A stretch of DNA of 64,000 nt from Flavobacterium sp. NG2 (GCF_034119845.1 NZ_CP139420.1:2582001-2646000), one strand, 5' to 3'; positions 37,265 to 47,142 are shown, counted from the first letter of the stretch. Program-made: numbers and translations. Notes: generated from the letters alone by a model not told the origin.

Positions 37265-37345
37265 TAGCCCCGATGGCAGTGAAAATCCTTTTCCTTTTTT
37301 TTCAAAAGGAAAAGATTGTAACGTACAGCGGGAGGGATGTTTCTT
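37265..37345 (+). ncRNA. Structured intergenic element, copy 2 (Flavo-1-like candidate)
   Basis: The ends TAGCCCCGATGGCAGTGAAA and TTGTAACGTACAGCGGGAGG match copy 1 at 13277. The inner stem is CTTTTCCTTTT/AAAAGGAAAAG (37288-37298 with 37304-37314), 11 perfect pairs with a sequence unrelated to copy 1. It lies antisense to the arginine operon between argG and argC. It shares the trailing word GCTCCTAA with copy 1. Confidence 0.55.
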
Positions 37346-37385
37346 AAAAAGCAAAATGGTTCTGCTCCTAAGAAAACAATTTGTC

Positions 37386-38579
37386 TTATTCGTAAGTTTC
37401 TTTGTTTACTGATGAAAAGATGTTTTGAGCGTTACCCAAAATTTTGATAAATCCTTTAGCATCGTCAGATGTCCAAGCATTGTTCATCTCTCCATATTGA
37501 CCAAAACCGGTGTTCATCAAGTCGTTTTCAGATTCGATTCCGTCCAAGATAAAGTGGTATGGTTTCAAAGTAACAAAAACTTTTCCGTTCACTGTTTTTT
37601 GTGTGTCTTGCAAGAAAGCCTCGATGTTACGCATCACAGGATCCAAAAATTGCCCTTCGTGGAATAACATTCCGTACCAGTTTCCTAGTTGTTCTTTCCA
37701 GTATTGTTGCCATTTTCCTAAAGTATGTTTCTCTAACAAATGGTGTGCTTTGATGATGATAAGCGGAGCAGCCGCTTCAAAACCAACTCTTCCTTTGATA
37801 CCAATAATCGTGTCACCCACGTGAGTATCTCTACCAATGGCGTAAGCACTCGCTAGTTTTTCAAGAACTACAATGTTGTTTGATGGCTTGTCTTTTTTAC
37901 CGTTTACAGCGATTAATTCCCCTTCTTTGAATTCAAGAGTTACTTTTTCTTCACCTTCTTTAGTCAATTGAGAAGGGTAGGCTTCGCTAGGTAATGATTG
38001 GTGTGAAGTCAAAGTTTCTTTTCCTCCCACACTTGTTCCCCATAATCCTTTGTTGATAGAATATTGTGCTTTTTCCCAAGAATAGTGCACCCCATTTTTG
38101 ATTAAGTAATCAACTTCTTCTTGTCTTGATAATTTCAAGTCACGGATAGGCGTGATGATTTCGATTTCCGGAGCAATGGTTTGAAAAATCAAATCAAAAC
38201 GGATTTGGTCATTCCCAGCACCTGTACTTCCGTGAGCAATGGCAGTAGCTCCAACAGATTTAGCGTATTTAATCGCTTCAATCGCTTGAAAAACACGTTC
38301 AGCACTTACTGATAATGGGTAAGTATTGTTTTTTAATACATTTCCAAAAATCAAGTATTTAATAGCTTTATCGTAATATTTGTCTAAAATAGTAAGGTTA
38401 GCGTGTTTAGCGCTTCCTAATTCGTAGGCTCTGTCTTCAATAGCTTGTAGTTCTTCGTCGTCAAAACCACCGGTATTAATTAAAACCGTATGAACTTCGA
38501 ATCCTTTTTCATTTTTTAAATACTTTAGACAATATGAGGTGTCAAGACCTCCACTATAAGCTAATACTACTTTTTTCAT
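37386..38579 (-). CDS. argG: Argininosuccinate synthase
   Basis: A 397-residue enzyme that joins citrulline and aspartate using ATP. The N-terminal PP-loop KVVLAYSGGLDTSYCL is followed by AHGSTGAGNDQIRFD and IITPIRDLKLSRQEEVDYL. The length is that of the compact argininosuccinate synthase class. It is the first of the core arg genes, preceded by the GNAT gene with a GC-rich hairpin and a 14-bp minisatellite between them. Confidence 0.96.
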   Translation of the reverse strand: MKKVVLAYSGGLDTSYCLKYLKNEKGFEVHTVLINTGGFDDEELQAIEDRAYELGSAKHANLTILDKYYDKAIKYLIFGNVLKNNTYPLSVSAERVFQAIEAIKYAKSVGATAIAHGSTGAGNDQIRFDLIFQTIAPEIEIITPIRDLKLSRQEEVDYLIKNGVHYSWEKAQYSINKGLWGTSVGGKETLTSHQSLPSEAYPSQLTKEGEEKVTLEFKEGELIAVNGKKDKPSNNIVVLEKLASAYAIGRDTHVGDTIIGIKGRVGFEAAAPLIIIKAHHLLEKHTLGKWQQYWKEQLGNWYGMLFHEGQFLDPVMRNIEAFLQDTQKTVNGKVFVTLKPYHFILDGIESENDLMNTGFGQYGEMNNAWTSDDAKGFIKILGNAQNIFSSVNKETYE

Positions 38580-38596
38580 TTTAATTGTTTTTTTTC

Positions 38597-38626
38597 CTCC
38601 CCCCAGCCCCCTCCAAAGGAGGGGGT
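38597..38626. repeat. GC-rich hairpin repeat upstream of argG, copy 3
   Basis: CCCCCTCC-AAA-GGAGGGGG, the same family as the two copies around the argC-argD spacer. It lies 17 nt before the argG ATG on the - strand. Confidence 0.85.
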
Positions 38627-38766
38627 GACTTTGTCGATGTTACTTTGTCGATGTTACTTTGTCGATGTTACTTTGTCGATGTTACTTTGTCGATGTTACT
38701 TTGTCGATGTTACTTTGTCGATGTTACTTTGTCGATGTTACTTTGTCGATGTTGTGTTGTCGATGT
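38627..38766. repeat. 14-bp minisatellite, ten units, upstream of argG
   Basis: The unit TACTTTGTCGATGT is perfect eight times from 38641 to 38752, with one variant unit before (38627-38640) and one after (38753-38766). It fills most of the spacer between the GNAT gene and argG, so the mRNA between them carries the repeats. Copy number may vary by slippage. Confidence 0.95.
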
Positions 38767-38848
38767 TGCTTTTTAAAGTTTCATTTTCATTATAACTTTG
38801 TAAACGTGACTTAGTCTTTTTTAAGGGATATTAATGATGTTACTATTT

Positions 38849-39499
38849 TTATTTATTATCCTTTTTGTCTTTTTTTTCATTTTTGTTTTGAAGAAAAAGC
38901 GCTTGTTTTATTGCTTTTAATCGGTTCCAAATACGCACATTGAATGGGTGTTTGGGTGGGTCTTTTGGTTTTTCTTTTGGGTCGTACAACATTCCTGTAC
39001 ACAAACACATTTTGTTGTCTTTGCTTTTTAGAATTTCATAATTGGTACAGGTTTGACATCCTTTCCAAAAACTTGGGTCGGTTGTTAATTCTGAAAACGG
39101 AACCGGTTTGTATCCCAAATCCGAATTGATTTTCATTACAGCTAAACCAGTAGTGATACCAAAAACTTTGGCTTCTGGATATTTCTTTAATGAATAATCA
39201 AAAACAAAGGTTTTAATCCTTTTGGCTAAGCCTAAATTTCTGTAATCAGGATGTACAATTAATCCTGAGTGAGCCACAAATTTACCGTGTTGCCAACTTT
39301 CGATATAACAAAAGCCAGCAAATTTGCCATCTGCTAATGCAATAACGGCATCTTTGTTCTCCATCTTTTTTTGGATATACTCAGGCGTTCTTTTTGCAAT
39401 ACCAGTTCCTCTTAGCTTAGCCGAAGATTCTATGGTTTCGCAAATTTCTTCTGCATATTTAAAATGCTTTTCCTCAGTAATAACTATATCAATATTCAT
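38849..39499 (-). CDS. GNAT N-acyltransferase, candidate first enzyme of arginine synthesis
   Basis: A 216-residue GNAT protein. The acyl-CoA binding core is HSGLIVHPDYRNLGLAKRIK; GLAVMKINSDLGYKPVPF is a typical last helix-strand pair. A Cys-rich segment follows (CQTCTNYEIL, MCLCTGM), then a Lys-rich tail. No argA or argJ is present, and Bacteroidota clusters of this kind start with a GNAT gene proposed to act as N-acylglutamate synthase, so that is the favoured role. Acetyl or succinyl donor is unknown. It is the first enzyme gene of the operon; its ATG abuts the stop of a small ORF. Confidence 0.75.
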   Translation of the reverse strand: MNIDIVITEEKHFKYAEEICETIESSAKLRGTGIAKRTPEYIQKKMENKDAVIALADGKFAGFCYIESWQHGKFVAHSGLIVHPDYRNLGLAKRIKTFVFDYSLKKYPEAKVFGITTGLAVMKINSDLGYKPVPFSELTTDPSFWKGCQTCTNYEILKSKDNKMCLCTGMLYDPKEKPKDPPKHPFNVRIWNRLKAIKQALFLQNKNEKKDKKDNK

Positions 39500-39712
39500 C
39501 TAATGATTTGATTTATTAGGTTGTGAAACAAGTTGTTGTTCATTTTTCAAAATGCAAACAAGTGTACTAGGACTTTGTTTCCATGTAAATGGAGACAAAA
39601 TTAAATTATAAATAATGTTTTTAGGATTTGTTAATCCAATACTACTAGATAATAGTTGCAGTTCCAATATGAAAAAAATGAAAAATGAATAAATTATGAT
39701 AGCCCCAAACAT
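39500..39712 (-). CDS. Possible small membrane protein in the arginine leader
   Basis: A 70-residue frame with a hydrophobic N-terminus (MFGAIIIYSFFIFFILELQLL). Its TAG is directly followed by the GNAT ATG with no gap. It resembles no family I know. It could be a translated, coupled leader or chance; the direct stop-start contact is the only argument for it. Confidence 0.3.
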   Translation of the reverse strand: MFGAIIIYSFFIFFILELQLLSSSIGLTNPKNIIYNLILSPFTWKQSPSTLVCILKNEQQLVSQPNKSNH

Positions 39713-39720
39713 AATGAATA

Positions 39721-39807
39721 CTATACTAATAGTATCCGTACCTCGGGAGAGGTTGCGGGTTTGTTCATCCGTGAATTAGAAGTAATATGTACACGTGTGT
39801 TATTCAT
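39721..39807 (-). promoter_or_regulatory. Arginine cluster leader: short ORF and hairpins
   Basis: After a -7 box (39813-39820) a 28-codon ORF starts at 39807, reading MNNTRVHITSNSRMNKPATS and ending PEVRILLV, with three Arg codons. Two hairpins overlap or follow: ACCTC/GAGGT, and GGATACTAT paired with ATAGTATTC (39714-39735), whose loop contains the ORF's TAG. The layout recalls a translational or attenuation control region; that is inference. Confidence 0.35.
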
Positions 39808-39812
39808 AGGCG

Positions 39813-39820
39813 CAAAAGTA
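39813..39820 (-). promoter_or_regulatory. Candidate -7 box of the arginine cluster
   Basis: Reads TACTTTTG on the - strand (TAnnTTTG). No other clear box lies between here and the GNAT gene. Confidence 0.55.
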
Positions 39821-39903
39821 CAAATATTTTTGAAAAAGAGCAGTATGATTCGTTTTTTTCTAACATTTTTTTAACTGGCTGTTGTTTATTTGGAATTAAA
39901 GGA

Positions 39904-41088
39904 CTATTGATTAAATTTATATTTTGATACAATATTTTTTAATTTTTGTTTTAAATCTTCACCTGTATCATAAACCATTTGCTGGCTATCTGGAAACGGC
40001 ACTACTTTGTTGTTAAAATATCCCATATAATTGTCATCAGCAGCTCGACGATCACCTTTGTAATTAGAGTAAATGTTTTCAAATATAAATTCACTGCTTA
40101 AAGGGAAAGATTGTAGTAATTGTTTGTTTTTGATATTAAAAAAGTCAACTTTGGCTGTGATTAAACTCGATTTTAATTGTCTGATTTCGTATATTTTAAC
40201 AGTTGCTTTTATAATGTTGTCGACTAAAACTTCTTTGCCTTTATTGTCTAAGACTACTTTTCCTTTGTCGTCTAAAAGTTTCTTTTGGCCGTCAATTATT
40301 TGGCGCTCTTTAATGAATTCTCTTTCTTTGATTTGTTCAGGTGAAATTTGAATATCTCTAAAACTCAAAATCATTTCATAGTCATAGGTTATTCCTTTAG
40401 TTTTGGCACTGTGGTAAACGGTCCATTTATCATTAATTCCATAGGTGTTAAAGTCCATTAAATCATTTAATAAACGACTAGGAATGATCATGTTGGTTTC
40501 ATTTTTGGTGTAAACCATCACAAAATCAGTTCCTTTGAATTGTGCTTCGTCAATTAATTTATTGGTGTCTTTGTAGTTGGGATTGATTTTGTTAAGATAA
40601 TTTAAATCGTCAAAAGCTTTTCTAAAATCCAATTTGTCTTTTGATGCTAATAATTTTTTACTGTTGTTGTAGAGGTAAACAGAAAGTTCGTTTCGGCTTT
40701 CTACGATTTGATTATTGTAGTTACTAAAAGGGAATTTTGCATTTCGACCTTCTTTCATTAATTTCAAAGGAAGCAGTGGGGTAATGCTTTCTTGTCTACT
40801 GTTTAGAAGTAAATAGGTATTGTATATTTTTTCTAAATGTGCGGGATTACCATCTTTAGTTAACAAATTGATAGTATTTAGGTCTCGTTCTTTAGCTTTT
40901 GCAAATGCTTCCTCAAGCATATAAATATAATCTTGTTTGCTTTTTTTGTCTTTATAGGTGCCAATATTTGAAATTGCATTATTGATAGCTTCGTCATAAT
41001 TTCCTGAAACAAGCATGTTTCGGGTGCTTTTTACGCCACAAGCAGTTACAATTAGATATAATAGGCTAAAAAGGAGTAGTTTTTTCAT
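39904..41088 (-). CDS. Lipoprotein of unknown function
   Basis: A 394-residue protein with a lipoprotein signal (MKKLLLFSLLYLIVTAC, C17). The first third is helical with TPR-like spacing (GNYDEAINNAISNIGTY, DFRKAFDDLNYLNKINPNY). The rest holds strands and a segment KKLLDDKGKVVLDNKGKEV that looks like an internal duplication. No known domain is recognised. It may be an envelope lipoprotein of Bacteroidota. Its own -7 box (TATATTTG) is at 41108-41115, so it is separate from the arginine operon downstream. Confidence 0.7.
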   Translation of the reverse strand: MKKLLLFSLLYLIVTACGVKSTRNMLVSGNYDEAINNAISNIGTYKDKKSKQDYIYMLEEAFAKAKERDLNTINLLTKDGNPAHLEKIYNTYLLLNSRQESITPLLPLKLMKEGRNAKFPFSNYNNQIVESRNELSVYLYNNSKKLLASKDKLDFRKAFDDLNYLNKINPNYKDTNKLIDEAQFKGTDFVMVYTKNETNMIIPSRLLNDLMDFNTYGINDKWTVYHSAKTKGITYDYEMILSFRDIQISPEQIKEREFIKERQIIDGQKKLLDDKGKVVLDNKGKEVLVDNIIKATVKIYEIRQLKSSLITAKVDFFNIKNKQLLQSFPLSSEFIFENIYSNYKGDRRAADDNYMGYFNNKVVPFPDSQQMVYDTGEDLKQKLKNIVSKYKFNQ

Positions 41089-41107
41089 CTTTAAAATTTT
41101 AAAGTGA

Positions 41108-41115
41108 CAAATATA
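41108..41115 (-). promoter_or_regulatory. Candidate -7 box of the lipoprotein gene
   Basis: Reads TATATTTG on the - strand, about 19 nt before the ATG. Confidence 0.5.
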
Positions 41116-41188
41116 TTTTATTAAGACACAAAATCAAAAGGAATCCAAGAACATATATGCTTAATTACGTTTTAATAGGGCTTTTTAA

Positions 41189-42880
<1,692 letters not shown>

Positions 42881-42900
42881 TTTGAAAATTAAATAAACTA

Positions 42901-42940
42901 AAAATGCTCCTTTACAGATTTAAAGGAGCATTTTTTATTT
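42901..42940. terminator. Bidirectional terminator between ABC-F gene and small lipoprotein gene
   Basis: AAAATGCTCCTTTA (42901-42914) pairs perfectly with TAAAGGAGCATTTT (42921-42934), with T on the right and A on the left. It serves both convergent genes and touches the stop codon of the - strand one. Confidence 0.88.
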
Positions 42941-43108
42941 TCGACCCAATAGCTTAATCGCAAGGTATATTAGGGCAACCATTACTACTACGGATATAAA
43001 AATTCCAAATCCCATTCCAGCTTTGAAAATTCCACCAATGATTTCACAACTGGAGAATGTAAATAAAACTAAGTGTAAAAGGGCGATTCTTGTGACTGTT
43101 TTTTTCAT
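42935..43108 (-). CDS. Small lipoprotein with one transmembrane helix
   Basis: A 57-residue gene too short for standard ORF cut-offs. It reads MKKTVTRIALLHLVLFTFSS with lipobox FSSC (C21), then CEIIGGIFKAGMGFG and a transmembrane stretch FISVVVMVALIYLAI ending KLLGRK. I recall similar CEAIGGIFKAG proteins as common small genes in Flavobacteria, of unknown role. The stop TAA (42935-42937) sits at the edge of the shared terminator. The region from here to pyrR (43109-43367) shows only the pyrR -7 box. Confidence 0.75.
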   Translation of the reverse strand: MKKTVTRIALLHLVLFTFSSCEIIGGIFKAGMGFGIFISVVVMVALIYLAIKLLGRK

Positions 43109-43336
43109 GACTTTGAATGTTTCGTTAATTTCGAACTAATTACTATGTGAAATTACAAAGCTCTTGATAAATGCTCTTATAAAATTTTACTTAAAAGTTT
43201 TAAGATTTATGTAAAGCAAAAGATTCAATTATGAGTTGTTAAGGAGTTGTTGTTTTAATTAACAATGTCTTAGAATAGTCAGTCAATGCTTTTATTTCTT
43301 TTTATAATCATTACCTCAATATTTTAAAAAATAGTG

Positions 43337-43344
43337 TATTTTTG
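43337..43344 (+). promoter_or_regulatory. Candidate -7 box of pyrR-pyrB
   Basis: TATTTTTG, 23 nt before the pyrR ATG. The leader would be under about 20 nt, leaving no room for a PyrR-binding attenuator before pyrR. Confidence 0.6.
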
Positions 43345-43367
43345 CAGCACCAAACATTATATCTACT

Positions 43368-43907
43368 ATGAGTCAAAAAGTATTACTTAATGCAAAAGAA
43401 GTTACTATCATACTCCATCGTTTGGCCTGTCAATTGATTGAAAAACATCTTGATTTTTCAGATACGATATTAGTGGGGATTCAGCCACGAGGTGTTTTTT
43501 TAGCAGAACGATTAAAACAAATTCTAGAAACGGAATACAATGCTCCTGAGATTACTTTGGGTTATTTAGATATTACTTTTTTTAGAGATGATTTTCGAAG
43601 AAAAGACAAACCATTGGAGGCAAATAAAACGAAAATCAATTTTATTGTCGAAAACAAAAAAGTCATATTTATTGATGATGTATTGTATACAGGGCGAAGC
43701 ATAAATTCGGCTCTTACTGCTATACAATCTTTTGGTCGACCTTCTGAAATTGAATTATTAGTTTTGATAGACAGACGTTTCAGTCGTAATTTGCCTATAC
43801 AACCTGATTATAGAGGCCGACAAGTAGATGCAATTAATAACGAAAAAGTAAAAGTAAGTTGGATAGAAAATGAAGGTGAAGATGCTGTGTATTTAGTGAC
43901 AAGCTAA
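43368..43907 (+). CDS. pyrR: PyrR, pyrimidine regulator / uracil phosphoribosyltransferase
   Basis: A 179-residue phosphoribosyltransferase-fold protein. The PRPP-binding loop is VIFIDDVLYTGRSINSAL and the hood region ITFFRDDFRRKDKP fits PyrR. In Bacilli PyrR binds pyr mRNA and causes attenuation; in many other lineages only its weak UPRT activity is known. Here it is followed by pyrB after 54 nt with no attenuator hairpin seen. Cytoplasmic. Confidence 0.93.
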   Translation: MSQKVLLNAKEVTIILHRLACQLIEKHLDFSDTILVGIQPRGVFLAERLKQILETEYNAPEITLGYLDITFFRDDFRRKDKPLEANKTKINFIVENKKVIFIDDVLYTGRSINSALTAIQSFGRPSEIELLVLIDRRFSRNLPIQPDYRGRQVDAINNEKVKVSWIENEGEDAVYLVTS

Positions 43908-43961
43908 GTATTAGTCTCGTTACTATTATCCAAACTTTAAAAAAATAATAAGACTATAAAA

Positions 43962-44888
43962 ATGAAAGAATTAAGCGTAAATCATTTATTAGGAATTAAG
44001 TACATCAATAATAATGATATTGACCTAATATTTGAAACTGCCGATCATTTTAAAGAAGTTATTAATCGACCTATAAAGAAAGTACCTTCCTTACGAGATA
44101 TTACCATTGCTAATATTTTTTTCGAAAATAGTACAAGAACGAAACTTTCATTTGAATTAGCACAAAAGCGTTTATCTGCAGATGTTATTAGTTTTTCTGC
44201 TGCACAATCTTCCGTTAAAAAAGGCGAAACATTAATTGATACAGTAAATAATATTTTATCTATGAAAGTAGATATGGTGGTAATGAGGCATTCTAACCCC
44301 GGAGCTGCTTATTTTTTATCAAAAAACGTAAAAGCTAGTATTGTAAATGCTGGTGATGGAGCTCATGAACACCCAACGCAAGCCTTATTAGATAGTTATT
44401 CTATTCGTGAAAAACTAGGTGATGTAGGAGGGAAGAAGGTAGTTATAGTGGGTGATATTTTACATTCAAGAGTTGCACTTTCTAATATTTATGCTTTGCA
44501 AATGCAAGGTGCTGAAGTTAAAGTATGTGGTCCAAAAACCTTGATACCAAAACATATTGAATCTCTTGGGGTTACTGTCGAACCAAATTTGCGTAAAGCA
44601 CTAGAATGGTGTGATGTGGCAAATATGTTACGTGTTCAAAATGAAAGGATGGATGTAAATTTCTTTCCATCAACTAGAGAATATGCACAGCAATATGGTG
44701 TAGATAAAGCTTTATTAGATTCACTAGATAAGGAAATCGTAATTATGCATCCAGGACCTATTAATAGAGGAGTTGAAATTACTACTGATGTTGCTGATTC
44801 TCAGCAATCAGTAATCTTAAATCAGGTTGAAAATGGGGTAGCAATTCGTATGGCCGTAATTTATCTTTTGGCGTCAAAAATTAAATAA
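43962..44888 (+). CDS. pyrB: Aspartate carbamoyltransferase catalytic subunit
   Basis: A 308-residue catalytic chain that forms carbamoyl-aspartate, the first committed step of pyrimidine synthesis. The carbamoyl phosphate motif is FFENSTRTKLSFE, with HPTQALLDSYSI and the late HPGPINRGVEIT. No regulatory pyrI chain is adjacent. It is in an operon with pyrR and probably the small protein and rnz downstream. It differs clearly from the argF' transcarbamylase at 32 kb. Confidence 0.97.
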   Translation: MKELSVNHLLGIKYINNNDIDLIFETADHFKEVINRPIKKVPSLRDITIANIFFENSTRTKLSFELAQKRLSADVISFSAAQSSVKKGETLIDTVNNILSMKVDMVVMRHSNPGAAYFLSKNVKASIVNAGDGAHEHPTQALLDSYSIREKLGDVGGKKVVIVGDILHSRVALSNIYALQMQGAEVKVCGPKTLIPKHIESLGVTVEPNLRKALEWCDVANMLRVQNERMDVNFFPSTREYAQQYGVDKALLDSLDKEIVIMHPGPINRGVEITTDVADSQQSVILNQVENGVAIRMAVIYLLASKIK

Positions 44889-44938
44889 TTAAAAATTCCT
44901 TAGTACCTTAGCATAACAGTAATTTTAAATTTAATAAA

Positions 44939-45271
44939 ATGAAAGTAGAAGAAAAAGGACACACGTTCATTATTAAAGATACTCAAGGAGATTTAATGGC
45001 GTTTTTAATGAAGATTACTCATCAATATAAAACTTACGAAAAGCATAATATTATTATTGACCTTTTGCATCATAAAGAAGTAACTGTTGACCAAGCTAAA
45101 TTATTTTTACCTCTATCTAAGCAACATAAAAAAGCTTTAAAATCATTTGTTATTGTGATTAGTGATTTTGATTATAATGCAATACCCACTAAGTTAACTG
45201 TAGTGCCTACATTACTAGAAGCTCACGATATCATCCAAATGGAAGAAATTGAAAGAGATTTAGGATTCTAA
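44939..45271 (+). CDS. Small STAS-like protein next to rnz
   Basis: A 110-residue protein with alternating strands and helices (HTFIIKDTQGDLMAFLMKI, KHNIIIDLLHHKEVTV, KSFVIVISDFDYNAIP) and an acidic C-terminus. The pattern is like a STAS domain, but no signature is certain. In Flavobacteria the gene before rnz is often annotated, wrongly, as ribonuclease Z itself, from neighbourhood alone. It starts 50 nt after pyrB and is probably co-transcribed. The function is not known. Confidence 0.65.
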   Translation: MKVEEKGHTFIIKDTQGDLMAFLMKITHQYKTYEKHNIIIDLLHHKEVTVDQAKLFLPLSKQHKKALKSFVIVISDFDYNAIPTKLTVVPTLLEAHDIIQMEEIERDLGF

Positions 45272-45374
45272 GAATGGTTAATTGTTTATTTGTTTAACTG
45301 TTTAATCGATTCTTACTTGACTTTTTAATCTTTAACGGTTTACCAAATTTGCAAATAAACGAATAAACATAAAA

Positions 45375-46280
45375 TTGAAATTAACGATACTAGGCTGTTA
45401 TGCAGCTACTCCAAGAACACTTACTAATCCTACTTCTCAAGTTTTAGAAATAAAAAACAGATTGTTTTTGATTGATTGCGGAGAAGGAACGCAGGTTCAA
45501 TTGCGAAAAAATAAACTCAAATTTTCAAAAATAAACCATATTTTTATTTCCCATTTGCATGGGGATCATTTTTTTGGACTAATTGGATTGATTTCAACTT
45601 TTAGTTTATTAGGTCGTACAACTGATTTACATATTTACGGGCCTAAAGGGATTAAAGAAATTGTTCTTTTACAACTCAAATTATCGAATTCATGGACCCA
45701 ATATGGGTTGAATTTTTATGAGTTAAATTCAACTAAAAGTGAAATTGTTTTTGAAGATGAAAAAGTTACGGTTAAAACAATTCCGTTGAAGCATCGCATT
45801 TATACGAATGGTTTTTTATTTCAAGAAAAAATTGAAAAAAGAAAATTAAATATTGAAGCTGTAAAACAGTATGAAATTGATATCTGTTATTATCAAAATA
45901 TCAAAAACGGGAGAGATATTGTACTGGACAACGGTCAAATTGTAAAAAACAAGGAGTTAACTTTTGATCCTGTTGCTCCACAGAGTTTTGCCTTTTGTTC
46001 TGATACAGTTTATAATGAAGCAATTATTCCATTAATCAAAGATGTTGATGTGTTGTATCATGAATCCACTTTTTTAGAATCCGAAAAAATATTAGCCAAT
46101 AAAACAATGCATTCCACAGCAATTGAAGCCGCAACAATTGCAAAGAAATCTAATGTAAAGCATTTAGTATTAGGTCATTATTCGACAAGATATGATAGTA
46201 TCGCGTTATTTGAGGAAGAAGCTAAAACTGTGTTTTCAAATGTGCTGTTAGGAGATGACGGAAAGAGTTTTGAATTTTAA
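45375..46280 (+). CDS. rnz: Ribonuclease Z
   Basis: A 301-residue metallo-beta-lactamase-fold endonuclease that trims tRNA 3' ends. The metal motif HLHGDH lies at H60, H62, D64 and H65; FCSDTVYNE and the late VLGHYSTRYD supply the remaining ligands, and MHSTAIEAA is the AxDxH-like helper region. The start is TTG at 45375 (KLTILGCYAATP), since no in-frame ATG precedes it close by and the N-terminus aligns with the family. The spacer before it carries a degenerate TTTAACTGTTTAATCG repeat. Confidence 0.95.
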   Translation: MKLTILGCYAATPRTLTNPTSQVLEIKNRLFLIDCGEGTQVQLRKNKLKFSKINHIFISHLHGDHFFGLIGLISTFSLLGRTTDLHIYGPKGIKEIVLLQLKLSNSWTQYGLNFYELNSTKSEIVFEDEKVTVKTIPLKHRIYTNGFLFQEKIEKRKLNIEAVKQYEIDICYYQNIKNGRDIVLDNGQIVKNKELTFDPVAPQSFAFCSDTVYNEAIIPLIKDVDVLYHESTFLESEKILANKTMHSTAIEAATIAKKSNVKHLVLGHYSTRYDSIALFEEEAKTVFSNVLLGDDGKSFEF

Positions 46281-46316
46281 TATTGTATTATTGATTCTCT
46301 AAAATTTAAACAAACA

Positions 46317-46961
46317 ATGAAAGATATAAGTAATTATCGAAAATCTTATGAAAAAAGTGAACTCTTAGAATCTATGATTCCAGAGGATCCAATTAATCTT
46401 TTTAATCGATGGTTTCATGAAGTAGAGGATTTTGGAGGTAATGAGGAAGTAAATGCGATGACAATTGCAACAATTGGTTTGGATGGTTTTCCTAAATCAA
46501 GAGTTGTATTATTGAAAAGATTCTCAGAGGAAGGTTTTATATTTTATACCAATTATAATTCTGAAAAAGGAAAAGCAATTCTAAATAACCCTAATGTTTG
46601 TTTGTCTTTTTTTTGGCATTCGATGGAAAGACAGGTAATTATTAAAGGAAAAGCAGAAAAGACAACAGAAATTATCTCCGATAATTATTTTGATTCAAGA
46701 CCTGATGGAAGTAAATTAGGCGCTATTGTTTCTAATCAAAGCCAAGTGATTCCATCTCGAGATTATTTGGAAAATGAATTAAAAAAAATAGAAAAGGATT
46801 TTGAAAACAAACCTATTTTACGACCAAAAAATTGGGGAGGTTTTATAGTCAGTCCTATTGAGGTTGAATTTTGGCAAGGAAGGGCTAATCGTTTGCACGA
46901 CAGAATTCGTTATACTTTACAGCAAGATTATTCGTGGAAAATAGAACGTATGGCACCCTAA
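46317..46961 (+). CDS. pdxH: Pyridoxamine 5'-phosphate oxidase
   Basis: A 214-residue FMN enzyme that converts pyridoxamine or pyridoxine 5'-phosphate to PLP. NAMTIATIGLDGFPKSRVVLLK, FYTNYNSEKGKAI, SQSQVI-type region SNQSQVIPSR and the C-terminal WQGRANRLHDRI ... WKIERMAP are the family marks. Same strand as rnz, 36 nt apart, ending at a strong terminator. Confidence 0.97.
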   Translation: MKDISNYRKSYEKSELLESMIPEDPINLFNRWFHEVEDFGGNEEVNAMTIATIGLDGFPKSRVVLLKRFSEEGFIFYTNYNSEKGKAILNNPNVCLSFFWHSMERQVIIKGKAEKTTEIISDNYFDSRPDGSKLGAIVSNQSQVIPSRDYLENELKKIEKDFENKPILRPKNWGGFIVSPIEVEFWQGRANRLHDRIRYTLQQDYSWKIERMAP

Positions 46962-46995
46962 TTTTATATTAATCATTTATTATTTATATTCATTT

Positions 46996-47026
46996 AAAGG
47001 AACTTTTTTGTAAGTTCCTTTTTTTT
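46996..47026 (+). terminator. Terminator after pdxH
   Basis: AAAGGAACTT (46996-47005) pairs with AAGTTCCTTT (47012-47021), followed by T residues. Confidence 0.88.
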
Positions 47027-47120
47027 GTAACTAAATTGATATAAAAGAAGCTTATTTTTGTAAGAAAAAGTTATTCTATTTATTTAAATTGTGTAGTTTG
47101 TCGATTTTATTACGTGTTTA

Positions 47121-47142
47121 ATCGATGTTTTATATATGTTTG
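47121..47142 (+). promoter_or_regulatory. Promoter region of CAP gene 1
   Basis: ATCGATGTTTTA (47121-47132) is followed by the -7 box TATGTTTG (47135-47142). The same pair occurs before the other two CAP genes. Confidence 0.6.

Noticed and set aside
38585..38776. A repeat-coded + strand frame with SMLLCRCYFVDVTL units
   Set aside because: It is the 14-bp minisatellite read as protein; the unit length is not a multiple of three, so reading frames cycle by chance.
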